Program-made: the position numbers and the translations under genes
Part shown: positions 1 through 8,819 of the stretch, in pieces
How positions within the stretch are numbered: the first letter of the stretch is position 1
How the letters are laid out: the number at the start of each line of letters is the position of its first letter
Origin: CAZLQF01 sp964561545
GTDB taxonomy: Bacteria; Bacteroidota; Bacteroidia; CAILMK01; CAYYUA01
Length of the DNA stretch: 64,000 bases
NCBI GenBank assembly: GCA_964561545.1
Contig: CAZLQF010000009.1
Span: 24,383-88,382 of the forward strand
Direction of reading: 5' to 3'
Notes under the pieces: generated by a model
Told to the model about the DNA's origin: nothing
The model's input: only the letters and a program-made list of their open reading frames with translations
Databases searched by the model: none

Positions 1-2
1 AA

Positions 3-2387
3 GCAAAGGTGTACTACAATAAGAACAATATACAAGATGGCGTATACAATAAAGATTCTTTTTATTTTAAGGTCGAACCATTTACTGCAGATAGTCTTGA
101 TAACTTTAACAGAAAAGGGATCAAGTTCAATGGGACATTTCGCTCAGCTAACATTTTGCCGGAATTTGATCATACCTTAACCCTGATGAAAGACCTCTCC
201 CTCGGTTTTAAAAGGCAAGCACCCGCTGATGGCTATTCTTTGTATGGCGGTAAGGGTAAAGGTTATGTTGATCTTACATTAAACAACAGTGGTTTACAAG
301 GCTCCGGTCGGATGGAATATTTGGCATCTACTACGCAATCCCGGAATTTTATCTTCTTTCCTGATTCTATGAATTCTTATAGCAAATCTTTCAACATTAC
401 TGAAAAAGATCAGGACAAATACCCCCGTGTGATAGGCCAAAATGTATACAACCATTGGAAGCCTTACAATGATTCCATGTATATTAACGAGCAAGAGGAG
501 CCCATTCTCGTTTATGGGGAAGACCTTTCTTTTGAAGGCAATTTAATTTTAACTCCAGAAAGGCTTTATGGAGCTGGTAAGGTGAATTATAATGGAGGCA
601 TTATAAAGGCCGATGCCATTGGGCTGGGACCTAACAAAGTAAGTTCTGATTCCGCTGAACTTACCATTAAATCCAAAGACCCTGAAAAGCCCGCTTTCTA
701 TTCTCCCAGCGTTGACATGGAACTCAAACTTGATGAGAACAAGCTATTCGGAATGTCCAATTACAATAAACCGGCTACCAGTTTTAAGTTCCATGAGTAC
801 TTGACTTCAATACGTAAAATTAGGTGGAATATTAATGACAGCACTGTCGTGATGAAAACACCTCCTGAACAAGACCCCGATGACGCATACATGATCAGTG
901 CCAATGAAGGAAAGGACTCCTTAAAACTTGATGCCACTGCAGCAAGATTCGACCTTAAAGATAACGTAATTGAGGCACAAAACATACCTTATATCAACAT
1001 TGCGGATGCCCAAATTTATCCTTATGATAAGGAAGTATTGATTAAAAAGGGTGCAGAAATTCAAACACTTGAAAAGGCTAAAATCAAGGCTGATACCAAT
1101 AACTTGTACCATGAATTTTACGATGCTCATGTGAATATAATCAGTGATAATGACTATTCAGGTTACGGATTTTATGATTACAATCCCAGAAATGGTAGCA
1201 AGCAAAAGCTTTATTTTAGAGATATTCATGTGACTAATAATACCACGGTAGCCAAAGGTGAGATAAGTGATACGATCAACTTTTTCCTTAATTCCCGCTT
1301 TTATTTTCAGGGTAACGTTCGCATAAAAGCACCTAAAAAGCAATTAAAATTCTCAGGAAAGGTGCTTCCTAAATTGGACTCCAATTACTTAGCCACCAAT
1401 TGGTTTCAATACGAAGGTTATGTGAATCCGGATAGTGTAAATTTTATGCTCAAACAACCGGTAGATGAATCAGGAGAGCGATTACATACAGGCATTTATT
1501 TAACGGATAGTACCCGGCAAATGTATTCCCGCTTCATGGGTAAAAAGAAAAACGATGGCGATGATGCCCTGTTTGATGCTACTGGCGTAATTAAGTACAA
1601 TTTTGGTGACCAACAATTCGCATTTGGCGACTCAATCGTTGTCAAAGATGGGCTTATGAACCAAGGCAACAAATTTGTCTTTAATAGCCAAGAGAAAACC
1701 GTCAAGACTTTCGGTAACATCAATTTGGATTTTAACAATGAAAAATTGGACCTTAAAACCACAGGCAGTATTGGGCACAATGTATTAACGGATTCTTTTA
1801 CTTTTGATATGGTGATGGGGATTGATTTCCCATTTGCTGAAAAACCTTTGCAATCAGCAACCGATTCCATCCTTAATTTTTCATTTTTCAGGAATGATAC
1901 TCGCGGAGCACGACCAGCTGGCTTAGTTGGAATGGCGAACCTTATAGAGGATGATGATGAACGCAAAAAAATCATGGAAAACCTCAATGCTTTTGGTCAA
2001 GTAAACCTTGAAGAAATTTCCTACCAACCCAATTTATTGTTTTCCGATATCCAGTTAGCATGGGATGATCAAAGGCATGCGCTTGTAACTACCGATAAAA
2101 TTGGATTGGCAGGCATCAATGGTAACTCCATCAATAAACGTTTGGGCGGAGGGCTGTATTTAGAGAAACCCAAAACTGGTAAAGACAAGCTAAGGTTCAA
2201 TATGGTCGGTAGAAATGGGAATTGGTATTATTTCAATATAAGCAAAGGGGAATGCAAGGTGATAGCGTCCGACAAAAACTTTAACGACCAAGTGAAAGAA
2301 ATGGCGCGCAGTGTTTCTGAGAACAACTTTTTTATTGATTTAGCCAAATTCCAGGAAAAAAGACTTTTTGAACGGTATTTTCAATAA
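3..2387 (+). CDS. Large conserved envelope-type protein of unknown function, 3' part only
   Basis: The reading frame is open to the left edge: the two codons before the first possible start (GTG at 9) are sense codons, so this is the C-terminal ~794 residues of a longer protein. I do not recognise a named family. The sequence is rich in Asn, Asp, Tyr and Lys with alternating hydrophobic/polar stretches, as in long beta-structured proteins. Repeating phrases of the type 'fnG.v.l..' and 'f.d..i...' recall AsmA/TamB- or OstA-like periplasmic proteins, but that is only an impression. No membrane helix is visible in the part present. It ends 2 bases before plsY, so it is probably its operon partner; a role in the envelope is inference. 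Confidence 0.8.
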   Translation, partial: AKVYYNKNNIQDGVYNKDSFYFKVEPFTADSLDNFNRKGIKFNGTFRSANILPEFDHTLTLMKDLSLGFKRQAPADGYSLYGGKGKGYVDLTLNNSGLQGSGRMEYLASTTQSRNFIFFPDSMNSYSKSFNITEKDQDKYPRVIGQNVYNHWKPYNDSMYINEQEEPILVYGEDLSFEGNLILTPERLYGAGKVNYNGGIIKADAIGLGPNKVSSDSAELTIKSKDPEKPAFYSPSVDMELKLDENKLFGMSNYNKPATSFKFHEYLTSIRKIRWNINDSTVVMKTPPEQDPDDAYMISANEGKDSLKLDATAARFDLKDNVIEAQNIPYINIADAQIYPYDKEVLIKKGAEIQTLEKAKIKADTNNLYHEFYDAHVNIISDNDYSGYGFYDYNPRNGSKQKLYFRDIHVTNNTTVAKGEISDTINFFLNSRFYFQGNVRIKAPKKQLKFSGKVLPKLDSNYLATNWFQYEGYVNPDSVNFMLKQPVDESGERLHTGIYLTDSTRQMYSRFMGKKKNDGDDALFDATGVIKYNFGDQQFAFGDSIVVKDGLMNQGNKFVFNSQEKTVKTFGNINLDFNNEKLDLKTTGSIGHNVLTDSFTFDMVMGIDFPFAEKPLQSATDSILNFSFFRNDTRGARPAGLVGMANLIEDDDERKKIMENLNAFGQVNLEEISYQPNLLFSDIQLAWDDQRHALVTTDKIGLAGINGNSINKRLGGGLYLEKPKTGKDKLRFNMVGRNGNWYYFNISKGECKVIASDKNFNDQVKEMARSVSENNFFIDLAKFQEKRLFERYFQ

Positions 2388-2389
2388 TT

Positions 2390-3040
2390 ATGGAAATTTT
2401 TGAATGGCCCAACTTTACCTTATTCATCCTTGCTTACCTATTAGGTAGCATACCCACCGCTGTATGGACTGGTAAGCTGGTCCATAAGGTGGATATTCGC
2501 AAGCATGGAAGTTTTAATGCAGGCGCCACTAATATGATCAGGGTTTTGGGCGCTAAAACCGGTATACCTGTTTTGATATTTGACATTATAAAAGGTTGGT
2601 TTGCCACTTACTTGGTTTATTTCTTCACCGACATTATTGGAAATGAAGAACAAATTATTGAATTAAAGCTGTTTTTAGGCCTTTTAGCTGTATTTGGGCA
2701 CCTTTACCCTGTTTTTGCTAATTTCAAAGGCGGAAAAGGCATTGCTACGATTTTTGGTATGTTCCTTGGGCTCCATGCCTCTTCTGCCCTTATTACGCTT
2801 GGCATTTTTGTTTTGGTGTTTTTGCTGTTTAAAATCGTATCCTTGAGCTCAATGGTAGCTGTTTTGGCTTACCCAATAATAAGTTATTTTGGTTTCGACA
2901 TGCAAAATCATTACTTCATTGCAGCAACTTTGTTTTTTGCTGTGTTGGTTATTTTTACACACCGAAAAAACATTGACAGGTTAAGAAAAGGTCAGGAAAA
3001 AAAGCTTAGTTTTTCTAAAAAAGGTAAAGGGTATGATTAG
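2390..3040 (+). CDS. plsY: Glycerol-3-phosphate acyltransferase PlsY
   Basis: Integral membrane acyl-phosphate:glycerol-3-phosphate acyltransferase, the first step of phosphatidic acid synthesis, acting in the inner membrane. All three PlsY loop motifs are visible: GSIPTAVWTGKL (residues ~19-30), HGSFNAGATN...RVLG (~39-54, the G-S-x-N-x-G-A-T-N signature) and HLYPVFANFKGGKG (~104-117). Five or more hydrophobic helices and the length of 216 residues fit the family, followed by a Lys-rich cytoplasmic tail. It starts 2 bases after the upstream stop and its last 8 bases overlap clpS, so the three genes are probably co-transcribed and plsY/clpS translationally coupled. Confidence 0.96.
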   Translation: MEIFEWPNFTLFILAYLLGSIPTAVWTGKLVHKVDIRKHGSFNAGATNMIRVLGAKTGIPVLIFDIIKGWFATYLVYFFTDIIGNEEQIIELKLFLGLLAVFGHLYPVFANFKGGKGIATIFGMFLGLHASSALITLGIFVLVFLLFKIVSLSSMVAVLAYPIISYFGFDMQNHYFIAATLFFAVLVIFTHRKNIDRLRKGQEKKLSFSKKGKGYD

Positions 3041-3320
3041 ATTGGCTAACCCGGAAGAAGAAACATTAGAGCAATCGAGCACGCAAACTCATGATGCTCA
3101 GGACTCAAAGCTAATTTTACACAATGATGAATTCAATACTTTTGATCACGTGGTTGAAAGTATCAAGGTCATTTGTGAATTGGATCAACATCAAGCAGAA
3201 CAAATTGCCATGCTTGCGCATTACCGGGGTAAGGCTACTGCCAGAAAAGGAGAAAGGACTTACCTTGAAAGCATGAGTGCTAAACTTGCCGACCAGGAAA
3301 TTACTACTGAGGTGGTTTAA
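3033..3320 (+). CDS. clpS: ClpS-type adaptor of the Clp protease
   Basis: Small adaptor that hands N-degron substrates to the AAA+ unfoldase of the Clp protease. The 95-residue protein has a variable acidic/Gln-rich N-terminal tail (residues 1-25), then the ClpS core: LILHNDEFNTFDHVVESI (~27-44; the N-D-E/D substrate-pocket motif) and EQIAMLAHYRGKATARKG (~57-74; pocket His at the AHYRG position). The C-terminal ...ITTEVV also fits. The start overlaps the end of plsY by 8 bases, which favours this start. No clpA or clpC lies in the window. Confidence 0.92.
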   Translation: MIRLANPEEETLEQSSTQTHDAQDSKLILHNDEFNTFDHVVESIKVICELDQHQAEQIAMLAHYRGKATARKGERTYLESMSAKLADQEITTEVV

Positions 3321-3453
3321 TCCTGAATTTCTATAAATGTGTATCAAGTACTTAAAGATTTGTTTTGTTTAGAACAAGCTGGCAATCGGCACAAGGCAGT
3401 GGGCAAGTTTCCTAAGGATATTTTTTGCCAGCCTTCAAGAATAGAATTTAAAA

Positions 3454-4260
3454 TTGTCCATTCAGCAAAAATATACCATTTCATTGCTTTCATTCATAGT
3501 ACTGTTAGTAAGCTGTGCTAAGGTTCCTATTACGGACAGGAATCAAATGAACTTGCTGCCGACCTCTAGAATGCTTAAAACCAGCCTTGCGCAGTACAAT
3601 CAATTTTTAAAAGAAAATGAAGTTATAAGGAATAAACCCAAAGCCAGAATGGTCAAAAATGTGGGCAACAATATCGCCAACTCAGTGGAGCAATATCTAA
3701 AAGAAAATGGATTTGAAGATCAAGTTAAGGAGTTTAGTTGGGAATTCAACCTTGTCAAAAATGAGCAGGTGAATGCATGGTGTATGCCAGGTGGTAAAGT
3801 TGTTTTTTACAAAGGTATCATGCCTATTTGCGAGGATAAAAATGGAGTGGCTGTGGTAATGGGCCATGAGATTGCGCACGCGGTTGCTCGTCATGGTAAT
3901 GAACGGATGAGCCAGATGCTTGCTACTCAAATGGGCGGTATGGCTTTATCGGCAGCCCTATCCGAAAAATCTGAAAAGACGCAGCAATTGTTTATGGCTG
4001 CTTATGGCATGGGAGCGCAAGTCGGTTTTATGTTGCCTTATTCCCGCCTCCACGAGAGCGAAGCCGATAAGATGGGCCTTGTATTTATGGGCATGGCGGG
4101 TTACGACCCGCATGAAGCAGTTGATTTTTGGCAACGAATGGATCAGCAATCCGGTAAATCGCCGCCCGAATTTTTAAGCACCCATCCTGCAAACAAAACG
4201 AGAATTGAGGATTTAAAGGCTTATATGCCCAAGGCAATGGAATATTATAAGGGGAATTAA
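3454..4260 (+). CDS. M48-family metallopeptidase, predicted lipoprotein
   Basis: Zinc metallopeptidase of the M48 (LoiP/YcaL/BepA-like) group, expected in the periplasm and probably used in envelope quality control. The N-terminus is a lipoprotein signal: a hydrophobic run ending in LLVSC, with the lipid-modified Cys at residue 21. The zinc motif HEIAH is at 138-142, followed by ARHGNERMSQ, and the third ligand is in ESEAD (201-205). Near the C-terminus is LSTHPANKTRIEDL, the usual M48 ending. Length 268 is normal. The only start giving a complete signal peptide is TTG at 3454; an A/T-rich stretch lies upstream instead of a Shine-Dalgarno. Confidence 0.9.
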   Translation: MSIQQKYTISLLSFIVLLVSCAKVPITDRNQMNLLPTSRMLKTSLAQYNQFLKENEVIRNKPKARMVKNVGNNIANSVEQYLKENGFEDQVKEFSWEFNLVKNEQVNAWCMPGGKVVFYKGIMPICEDKNGVAVVMGHEIAHAVARHGNERMSQMLATQMGGMALSAALSEKSEKTQQLFMAAYGMGAQVGFMLPYSRLHESEADKMGLVFMGMAGYDPHEAVDFWQRMDQQSGKSPPEFLSTHPANKTRIEDLKAYMPKAMEYYKGN

Positions 4261-4356
4261 GCTTCAACTCATACTCGTTACAAAGTATTATTGAGAATAA
4301 TGAGGAAGTAATGGAAGTGGCTAAAACCAAAATTACCTTTTATAAATACATTCCAA

Positions 4357-5136
4357 ATGACCTTTGGTGATCTAAGATTAAAATTTTACCACTTCCGAAA
4401 GTTTAGTAAATGCAGTGAATACTGGGCTTATGGATTAAATAAGCTATTCAATTCTCATAATAAAACCCGCTTTATCGTATTTGCTCAAGCAAGAACCGGT
4501 AGTACTTTACTTATAAGACTACTTTGGCAACATCCAGAAATATACTGTGATAACGAGTTATTTCAAAAAGCTTTCAAAAATCCGGTCATGTACGCCAATG
4601 GACGTTCCCTGATGACAACAAAAAATGTTTATGGCATGAAAGTGATCCCAAGTCATCTAATAAAATTTATGGGATTTCATAGTTCAAAGCCGTTAATTCA
4701 TAGCATGTACAACAATGGATGGTACATCGTATACTTAAGGCGGTCTAATATCTACAGGCACGCTATTTCTCACGAATTAGCAAAGAAAAGGGGGCTTTTT
4801 TTTAAGCGTATGAAAGATTTTGAAAAAGCCCCTAAACTCCATATCGATCCCAACGATTTTAAGAAAGCCCTAAAAGCAAGATTTAAGTTTAAACAAGATG
4901 AACAAGAAGCTTTAAATGGCTTACCTCATAAGGAAATGGTTTACGATACGGACCTTTTAACTCCTGATCAGAGAAATGAAAGTTTACCAAAATTGTATGA
5001 TTACTTAGGTGTTAACCCGGCGTTTAAAACCACACCACCTTTTATAAGGTCAAGCGATGATGATCTTTCTACCATTATTGAAAACTATGATGAAATTGTA
5101 AAAATAGCTAAGGCGGAAGGCGTTTATGACACTTAG
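4357..5136 (+). CDS. Sulfotransferase family protein (first of three)
   Basis: Predicted PAPS-dependent sulfotransferase, transferring sulfate to a hydroxyl or amine on a sugar or lipid. The 5'-phosphosulfate loop reads FAQARTGSTLLIRLL (residues ~42-56). The 3'-phosphate-binding segment is VYLRRSNIYRHAISHELA (~126-143), most like the Stf0 / small bacterial type. It has no signal peptide or membrane helix, so it is cytosolic. Length 259 fits. It is transcribed convergently with the glycan operon (5224-10033), which itself ends in another sulfotransferase, suggesting a shared sulfated-glycan pathway. The acceptor cannot be predicted. Confidence 0.85.
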   Translation: MTFGDLRLKFYHFRKFSKCSEYWAYGLNKLFNSHNKTRFIVFAQARTGSTLLIRLLWQHPEIYCDNELFQKAFKNPVMYANGRSLMTTKNVYGMKVIPSHLIKFMGFHSSKPLIHSMYNNGWYIVYLRRSNIYRHAISHELAKKRGLFFKRMKDFEKAPKLHIDPNDFKKALKARFKFKQDEQEALNGLPHKEMVYDTDLLTPDQRNESLPKLYDYLGVNPAFKTTPPFIRSSDDDLSTIIENYDEIVKIAKAEGVYDT

Positions 5137-5223
5137 GGTTTTTTTACAATGTATGGCTTTCAATGAAGCAGCTATCTCTGACTTCAAAAAAACAAATGTA
5201 GTAAGACCAAAGTTGATCCTGCT

Positions 5224-6078
5224 TTATTCATAGCTTAATACATCTAATAGCCATTGCCCGCCTACCTCATAAAAATATTTTAAGTGATCTTTATTAAAAT
5301 AGGGTTGCCATTGCCCGGTTTTACTTACGCGGTATGTTTTTGAATATTTTTGATGGGAAGCTGCTACCATATTTTTATATATCGCTTCAGAGAAAAATTG
5401 CTGAGGCCAGATCCAGGAGAAGATCCGTTTGAATTCATCATTAGAGTTGGCTTTCAAATCCTCAAAATGAACGACCAAGCAATGAGGCGAGCTTAACCAA
5501 TTCATATACGTTTCAAACCGTTCTATAATATTAGGGAAGTTAAGATATGGGTAGTTCTTATCCGATTTAATGGGTTCATAATCATGGCCAAGTATCAGAA
5601 ACATCAACTTTTCATCACGGGTTTTCAAAGACTTGAAAAAACGAAAAGGCCAAACATCAATTTCCTGATGCTCCTCCCACCAAAATAAATGGGAAATTAT
5701 TACATCCCTCGGGTCTCTTAGGATTAATACATGACGGACATTATTTGCTTGAATAGCTTGTTCAATGGCAGCATGGTATTCTACATGCCCACCCATCATT
5801 TCACCAGGCAACAATCCGGCTAATTGATCATTAACTTGTTGGAAGTTTGAATTATGCGCAGGATTAATTTGATTTTTGGTCAATATATGATGAAAGGCCG
5901 ACCGGTTGTAATGATGGATACCCTGAACCCCACTTAATGCTTTTACTAATAACTGGGTACCACTTTTATGAAAGCTGTTACAAAAAACCTTTGGATGGTT
6001 GTAATACCAAAGTGTGTGTTTAAGTTTAACCGTGTATTGGTTAATTTGCTCAATAAATTTACGGGTTCGGGTCAGCAT
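5224..6078 (-). CDS. Sulfotransferase domain protein (second of three)
   Basis: Predicted PAPS-dependent sulfotransferase of the Sulfotransfer_1 type. The phosphosulfate loop is VFCNSFHKSGTQLLVKAL (residues ~31-48) and the 3'-phosphate site is VLILRDPRDVIISHLFWW (~138-155), which has the canonical R-D-P-R-D order. The 284-residue protein appears soluble. It is the last gene of a four-gene minus-strand operon; its first 20 bases overlap the 3' end of the membrane glycosyltransferase gene, so translation is probably coupled. Together with the three upstream glycosyltransferases it most likely adds sulfate to the glycan they build (inference). Confidence 0.88.
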   Translation of the reverse strand: MLTRTRKFIEQINQYTVKLKHTLWYYNHPKVFCNSFHKSGTQLLVKALSGVQGIHHYNRSAFHHILTKNQINPAHNSNFQQVNDQLAGLLPGEMMGGHVEYHAAIEQAIQANNVRHVLILRDPRDVIISHLFWWEEHQEIDVWPFRFFKSLKTRDEKLMFLILGHDYEPIKSDKNYPYLNFPNIIERFETYMNWLSSPHCLVVHFEDLKANSNDEFKRIFSWIWPQQFFSEAIYKNMVAASHQKYSKTYRVSKTGQWQPYFNKDHLKYFYEVGGQWLLDVLSYE

Positions 6079-7609
6079 CTTCCTTTTTACTTAATATCGC
6101 ATCGTAATGCTCCCTGGGTAAAATTAAAATTTTGGGATACCCTGCCCAATTCGGGTAATAATTAAAGTTGACCTCCAGGGAGCCAATTACCTTATTCACA
6201 TAATTGTGGTGGTAAGCTTCCCACAAATGCCGGTATGCTTTTGGCGGATTGTAGGTTGCTACCTTATAGGTTCCCTTTTTGGGCAAACTATCGGCCGATA
6301 TTACATTAGCGGGGATTTCTTTACGCTGCCTTTTAAAGTCTTTTCTGATGGGTTCTGTAAGGAAATAAGTATTGCCCGGATGCTTCTTGATATAAGCTGC
6401 CAGCTCAGGAATTAGTTGATCCTTTGAATAGTTGAGAATCGAAAATCCGGCGTTGTAGGCAAAGCAAATATTGTAGCCCAACGTTAGGGCAACTAAAATG
6501 ATGGAAGCAATTTTAAAGGGCTTCATTGATTTTACCTTACGCTCCAGAATTTGCTTAAATCCAAGGGTTGCTAAAATAAATAGAAATGGCAGGATTACCT
6601 GGTAATTTCTAACAAGAAATACTTTTTGAAAGCTAAAAAATACTATATAAACGATGGGGAAAACCAACCAAACCCAATTTACTTTACGTTCAAGCTTTGA
6701 CAAATGAACAACACCCGGAAGGACGAAAAGAAAAACGAGCAGGCTTAAATATTTTGAAGAAGCAAAAGCGGCCAATGAAAAATACTCGATAAGTCTATAA
6801 AAGTGGTCAAATGGTACATTTTGGAGGGTATGGCCCAAATGGCCGGATTGGTAATGATTCATTTCATACAATACATCTTCTATCAACGTATTAAAATCCA
6901 AAACAAAGGCAGGTGTCGTACAAATAAAAACCAATGTAGTAAAGCCAATTACAAAACAACTCTGTTTAAAAAACTTTTTTATAAAATCATTTCCACTTTT
7001 ATTGTTCTTTGCAACAAAGTAAACCGTCAATAACAAAGGAACGAAAATCAAGCCGGCAGGATATTTACTGCCCAAAGCCAATCCACCGAAACAGCAGGCA
7101 AGTAAGATGTTTTTAGGCTTGGTCCTGTGTAAATATTTGACAGCAAAAAAAACACTTGCCACTACGTTGGCCATCATGATACTGTCTGGAGCAATCCAAC
7201 GAATGTGATAGCCAAATTCCCAGGAAAAGGCTAAAAATGCAGCAGCGATTAATCCGTAACCATTCGTACCTGTTAGAATTCTTCCCAACAAATATGTAAA
7301 AAGGATGCCCATTGATGAATACAAAATAAATGCGCCTCTAATCATTAAATGCCGTTTCCAGGGTTCCTCAAAACCCGGAAAAATCCATGATAAGGATTGG
7401 GATGCCTGAATGAGGGTAGCGATATCGTGAGGAAGGGATGGATAAGCATACCAACCCGGCAAGAGATTTCCTGTTTCATAGCTATTCCGGGCACTTTCCA
7501 CGATCTTGGACTCATCCCAATGATGACCAAACATGATTCCCAATAAGCTAAACGTTAACGTGATGCATATAATGATGGTTAAGCTTATATAGGCTTGCCG
7601 ATCACTCAT
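6059..7609 (-). CDS. GT39/ArnT-like membrane glycosyltransferase
   Basis: Polytopic GT-C fold glycosyltransferase, expected to use a polyprenyl-phosphate sugar donor on the outer side of the inner membrane. The first helix is followed by GHHWDESKIVESARN (residues ~28-42), with the acidic Asp-Glu pair that serves as the catalytic loop in ArnT/PMT-type enzymes. About ten to eleven hydrophobic helices follow, then a soluble C-terminal domain of ~120 residues. Length 516 is usual. It overlaps the neighbouring GT4 gene by 8 bases and the sulfotransferase by 20, so it is part of one operon. Donor and acceptor are unknown. Confidence 0.85.
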   Translation of the reverse strand: MSDRQAYISLTIIICITLTFSLLGIMFGHHWDESKIVESARNSYETGNLLPGWYAYPSLPHDIATLIQASQSLSWIFPGFEEPWKRHLMIRGAFILYSSMGILFTYLLGRILTGTNGYGLIAAAFLAFSWEFGYHIRWIAPDSIMMANVVASVFFAVKYLHRTKPKNILLACCFGGLALGSKYPAGLIFVPLLLTVYFVAKNNKSGNDFIKKFFKQSCFVIGFTTLVFICTTPAFVLDFNTLIEDVLYEMNHYQSGHLGHTLQNVPFDHFYRLIEYFSLAAFASSKYLSLLVFLFVLPGVVHLSKLERKVNWVWLVFPIVYIVFFSFQKVFLVRNYQVILPFLFILATLGFKQILERKVKSMKPFKIASIILVALTLGYNICFAYNAGFSILNYSKDQLIPELAAYIKKHPGNTYFLTEPIRKDFKRQRKEIPANVISADSLPKKGTYKVATYNPPKAYRHLWEAYHHNYVNKVIGSLEVNFNYYPNWAGYPKILILPREHYDAILSKKEDADPNP

Positions 7610-8819
7610 GGTTCATAGCTTCTTTAAAAAGGTCGTGGAAGGCTAATTTTTGTACTTGAGAATTAAATTTTTCCCGAATGATGGATTGACCATTTGCCAC
7701 AATCTCCTCTTTCTCTTCGATAGATAAGCCTAAAACTTCTTTAATTTGATTGGCTAAGGCTTCAGCGTTCCTTTTTTCCACGATCCAGCCATTCCACTTA
7801 TGGGTTATTAATGCTTCAACACCGAGCCAATTGGTGACAATGCACGGTAACCCCAGGTATTGCGCTTCCAGTACAACATTTGGTGTTCCCTCCGATAAAC
7901 TTGGTTTCACAAGTAAATCTGCTTGTTTCATTGCCTCCATAGTGGCTTGTTTAGGTAGGGTCCCTTGGAACGTCACCCATTCATGGAGACCCATTTCTTT
8001 CACAGCAAAGAATAGTTGCTCATACATCGCTCCATCCCCAATGAACGTGAGTTTTATTTGATGGCCATCTTTATGTAATATACCGAGAGCCATTATTAAG
8101 TATATATGGGCTTTAATCCAATGAAGCCGGCCAACTACCAAAATTTCCGTTGGGGTATTATTCTCCCAACTTTCCTTTGGCGAAGGCATAGTAGCCTCAT
8201 CTATGTAAGCAGGGATATATTTAACCTTTTTATTGTACGGAAATCCTATCGCTTTGGCCTTTTCGTGAAGCCCTTCTGATACAAAGTAAAAAAGGAAATC
8301 ATAAGCAAAAACTTTATTGAAAACGGCTTTATGATACTGATAGGGGTAAATGGAAATATCAAAGCCTTTGAAGCTCACTACGGTTTGGGCTTTATGGGAA
8401 TGACCTAAATTTTCCCGGGTTACTGCTAAGTTGCCGTAGCCAAAAACAATGACATCGAGGCTTTTACATACTAATAAATGTTGATTAGCGTAAATGCGCG
8501 CCAATAATTGCCTTAATGATATGTTATCCTGTCTTTCAAAACGAATGAACCTTAAAACCTTACTAATGGAAAAAAGGAGCCTAAAAGCGGTTCTAATAAT
8601 TTGAGAGAGCCTTTTCAGGGGATTCTGAGACAAGGGGATCGGAGGTAGGTGGTAGCTTGTTTTTGCAGGACTTATTTCATTGTTTCTCTGAATAGGAAAT
8701 ATATGAACTTCATAGCCCAATTCCTGCCAAATCCTCACATCAGACGAGTAGAAGGTTTCTGAATAACTGAATGGTTTAGCAACAACCAATCCTATCTTAT
8801 AAGGCTGGGTAGTGGTCAT
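7602..8819 (-). CDS. GT4-family glycosyltransferase
   Basis: Cytosolic GT-B fold retaining glycosyltransferase of 405 residues. The C-terminal nucleotide-sugar domain contains VVGRLHWIKAH (~228-238) and the E-x7-E region PSLSEGTPNVVLEAQYLGLP (~305-325). The N-terminal half is the acceptor domain. The ATG overlaps the stop of the preceding GT4 gene by 4 bases (TCAT on this strand, ATGA on the coding strand), a classic translational-coupling arrangement. It is probably the second enzyme of the glycan operon. Confidence 0.92.
   Translation of the reverse strand: MTTTQPYKIGLVVAKPFSYSETFYSSDVRIWQELGYEVHIFPIQRNNEISPAKTSYHLPPIPLSQNPLKRLSQIIRTAFRLLFSISKVLRFIRFERQDNISLRQLLARIYANQHLLVCKSLDVIVFGYGNLAVTRENLGHSHKAQTVVSFKGFDISIYPYQYHKAVFNKVFAYDFLFYFVSEGLHEKAKAIGFPYNKKVKYIPAYIDEATMPSPKESWENNTPTEILVVGRLHWIKAHIYLIMALGILHKDGHQIKLTFIGDGAMYEQLFFAVKEMGLHEWVTFQGTLPKQATMEAMKQADLLVKPSLSEGTPNVVLEAQYLGLPCIVTNWLGVEALITHKWNGWIVEKRNAEALANQIKEVLGLSIEEKEEIVANGQSIIREKFNSQVQKLAFHDLFKEAMNHE

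Noticed and set aside
1496..1987. Minus-strand frame of 163 codons
   Set aside because: Shadow within the first gene; codon composition is typical of antisense frames.
3339..3521. Plus-strand 60-codon frame before the M48 gene
   Set aside because: Overlaps the signal-peptide region of the M48 gene in another frame and lacks any protein character.
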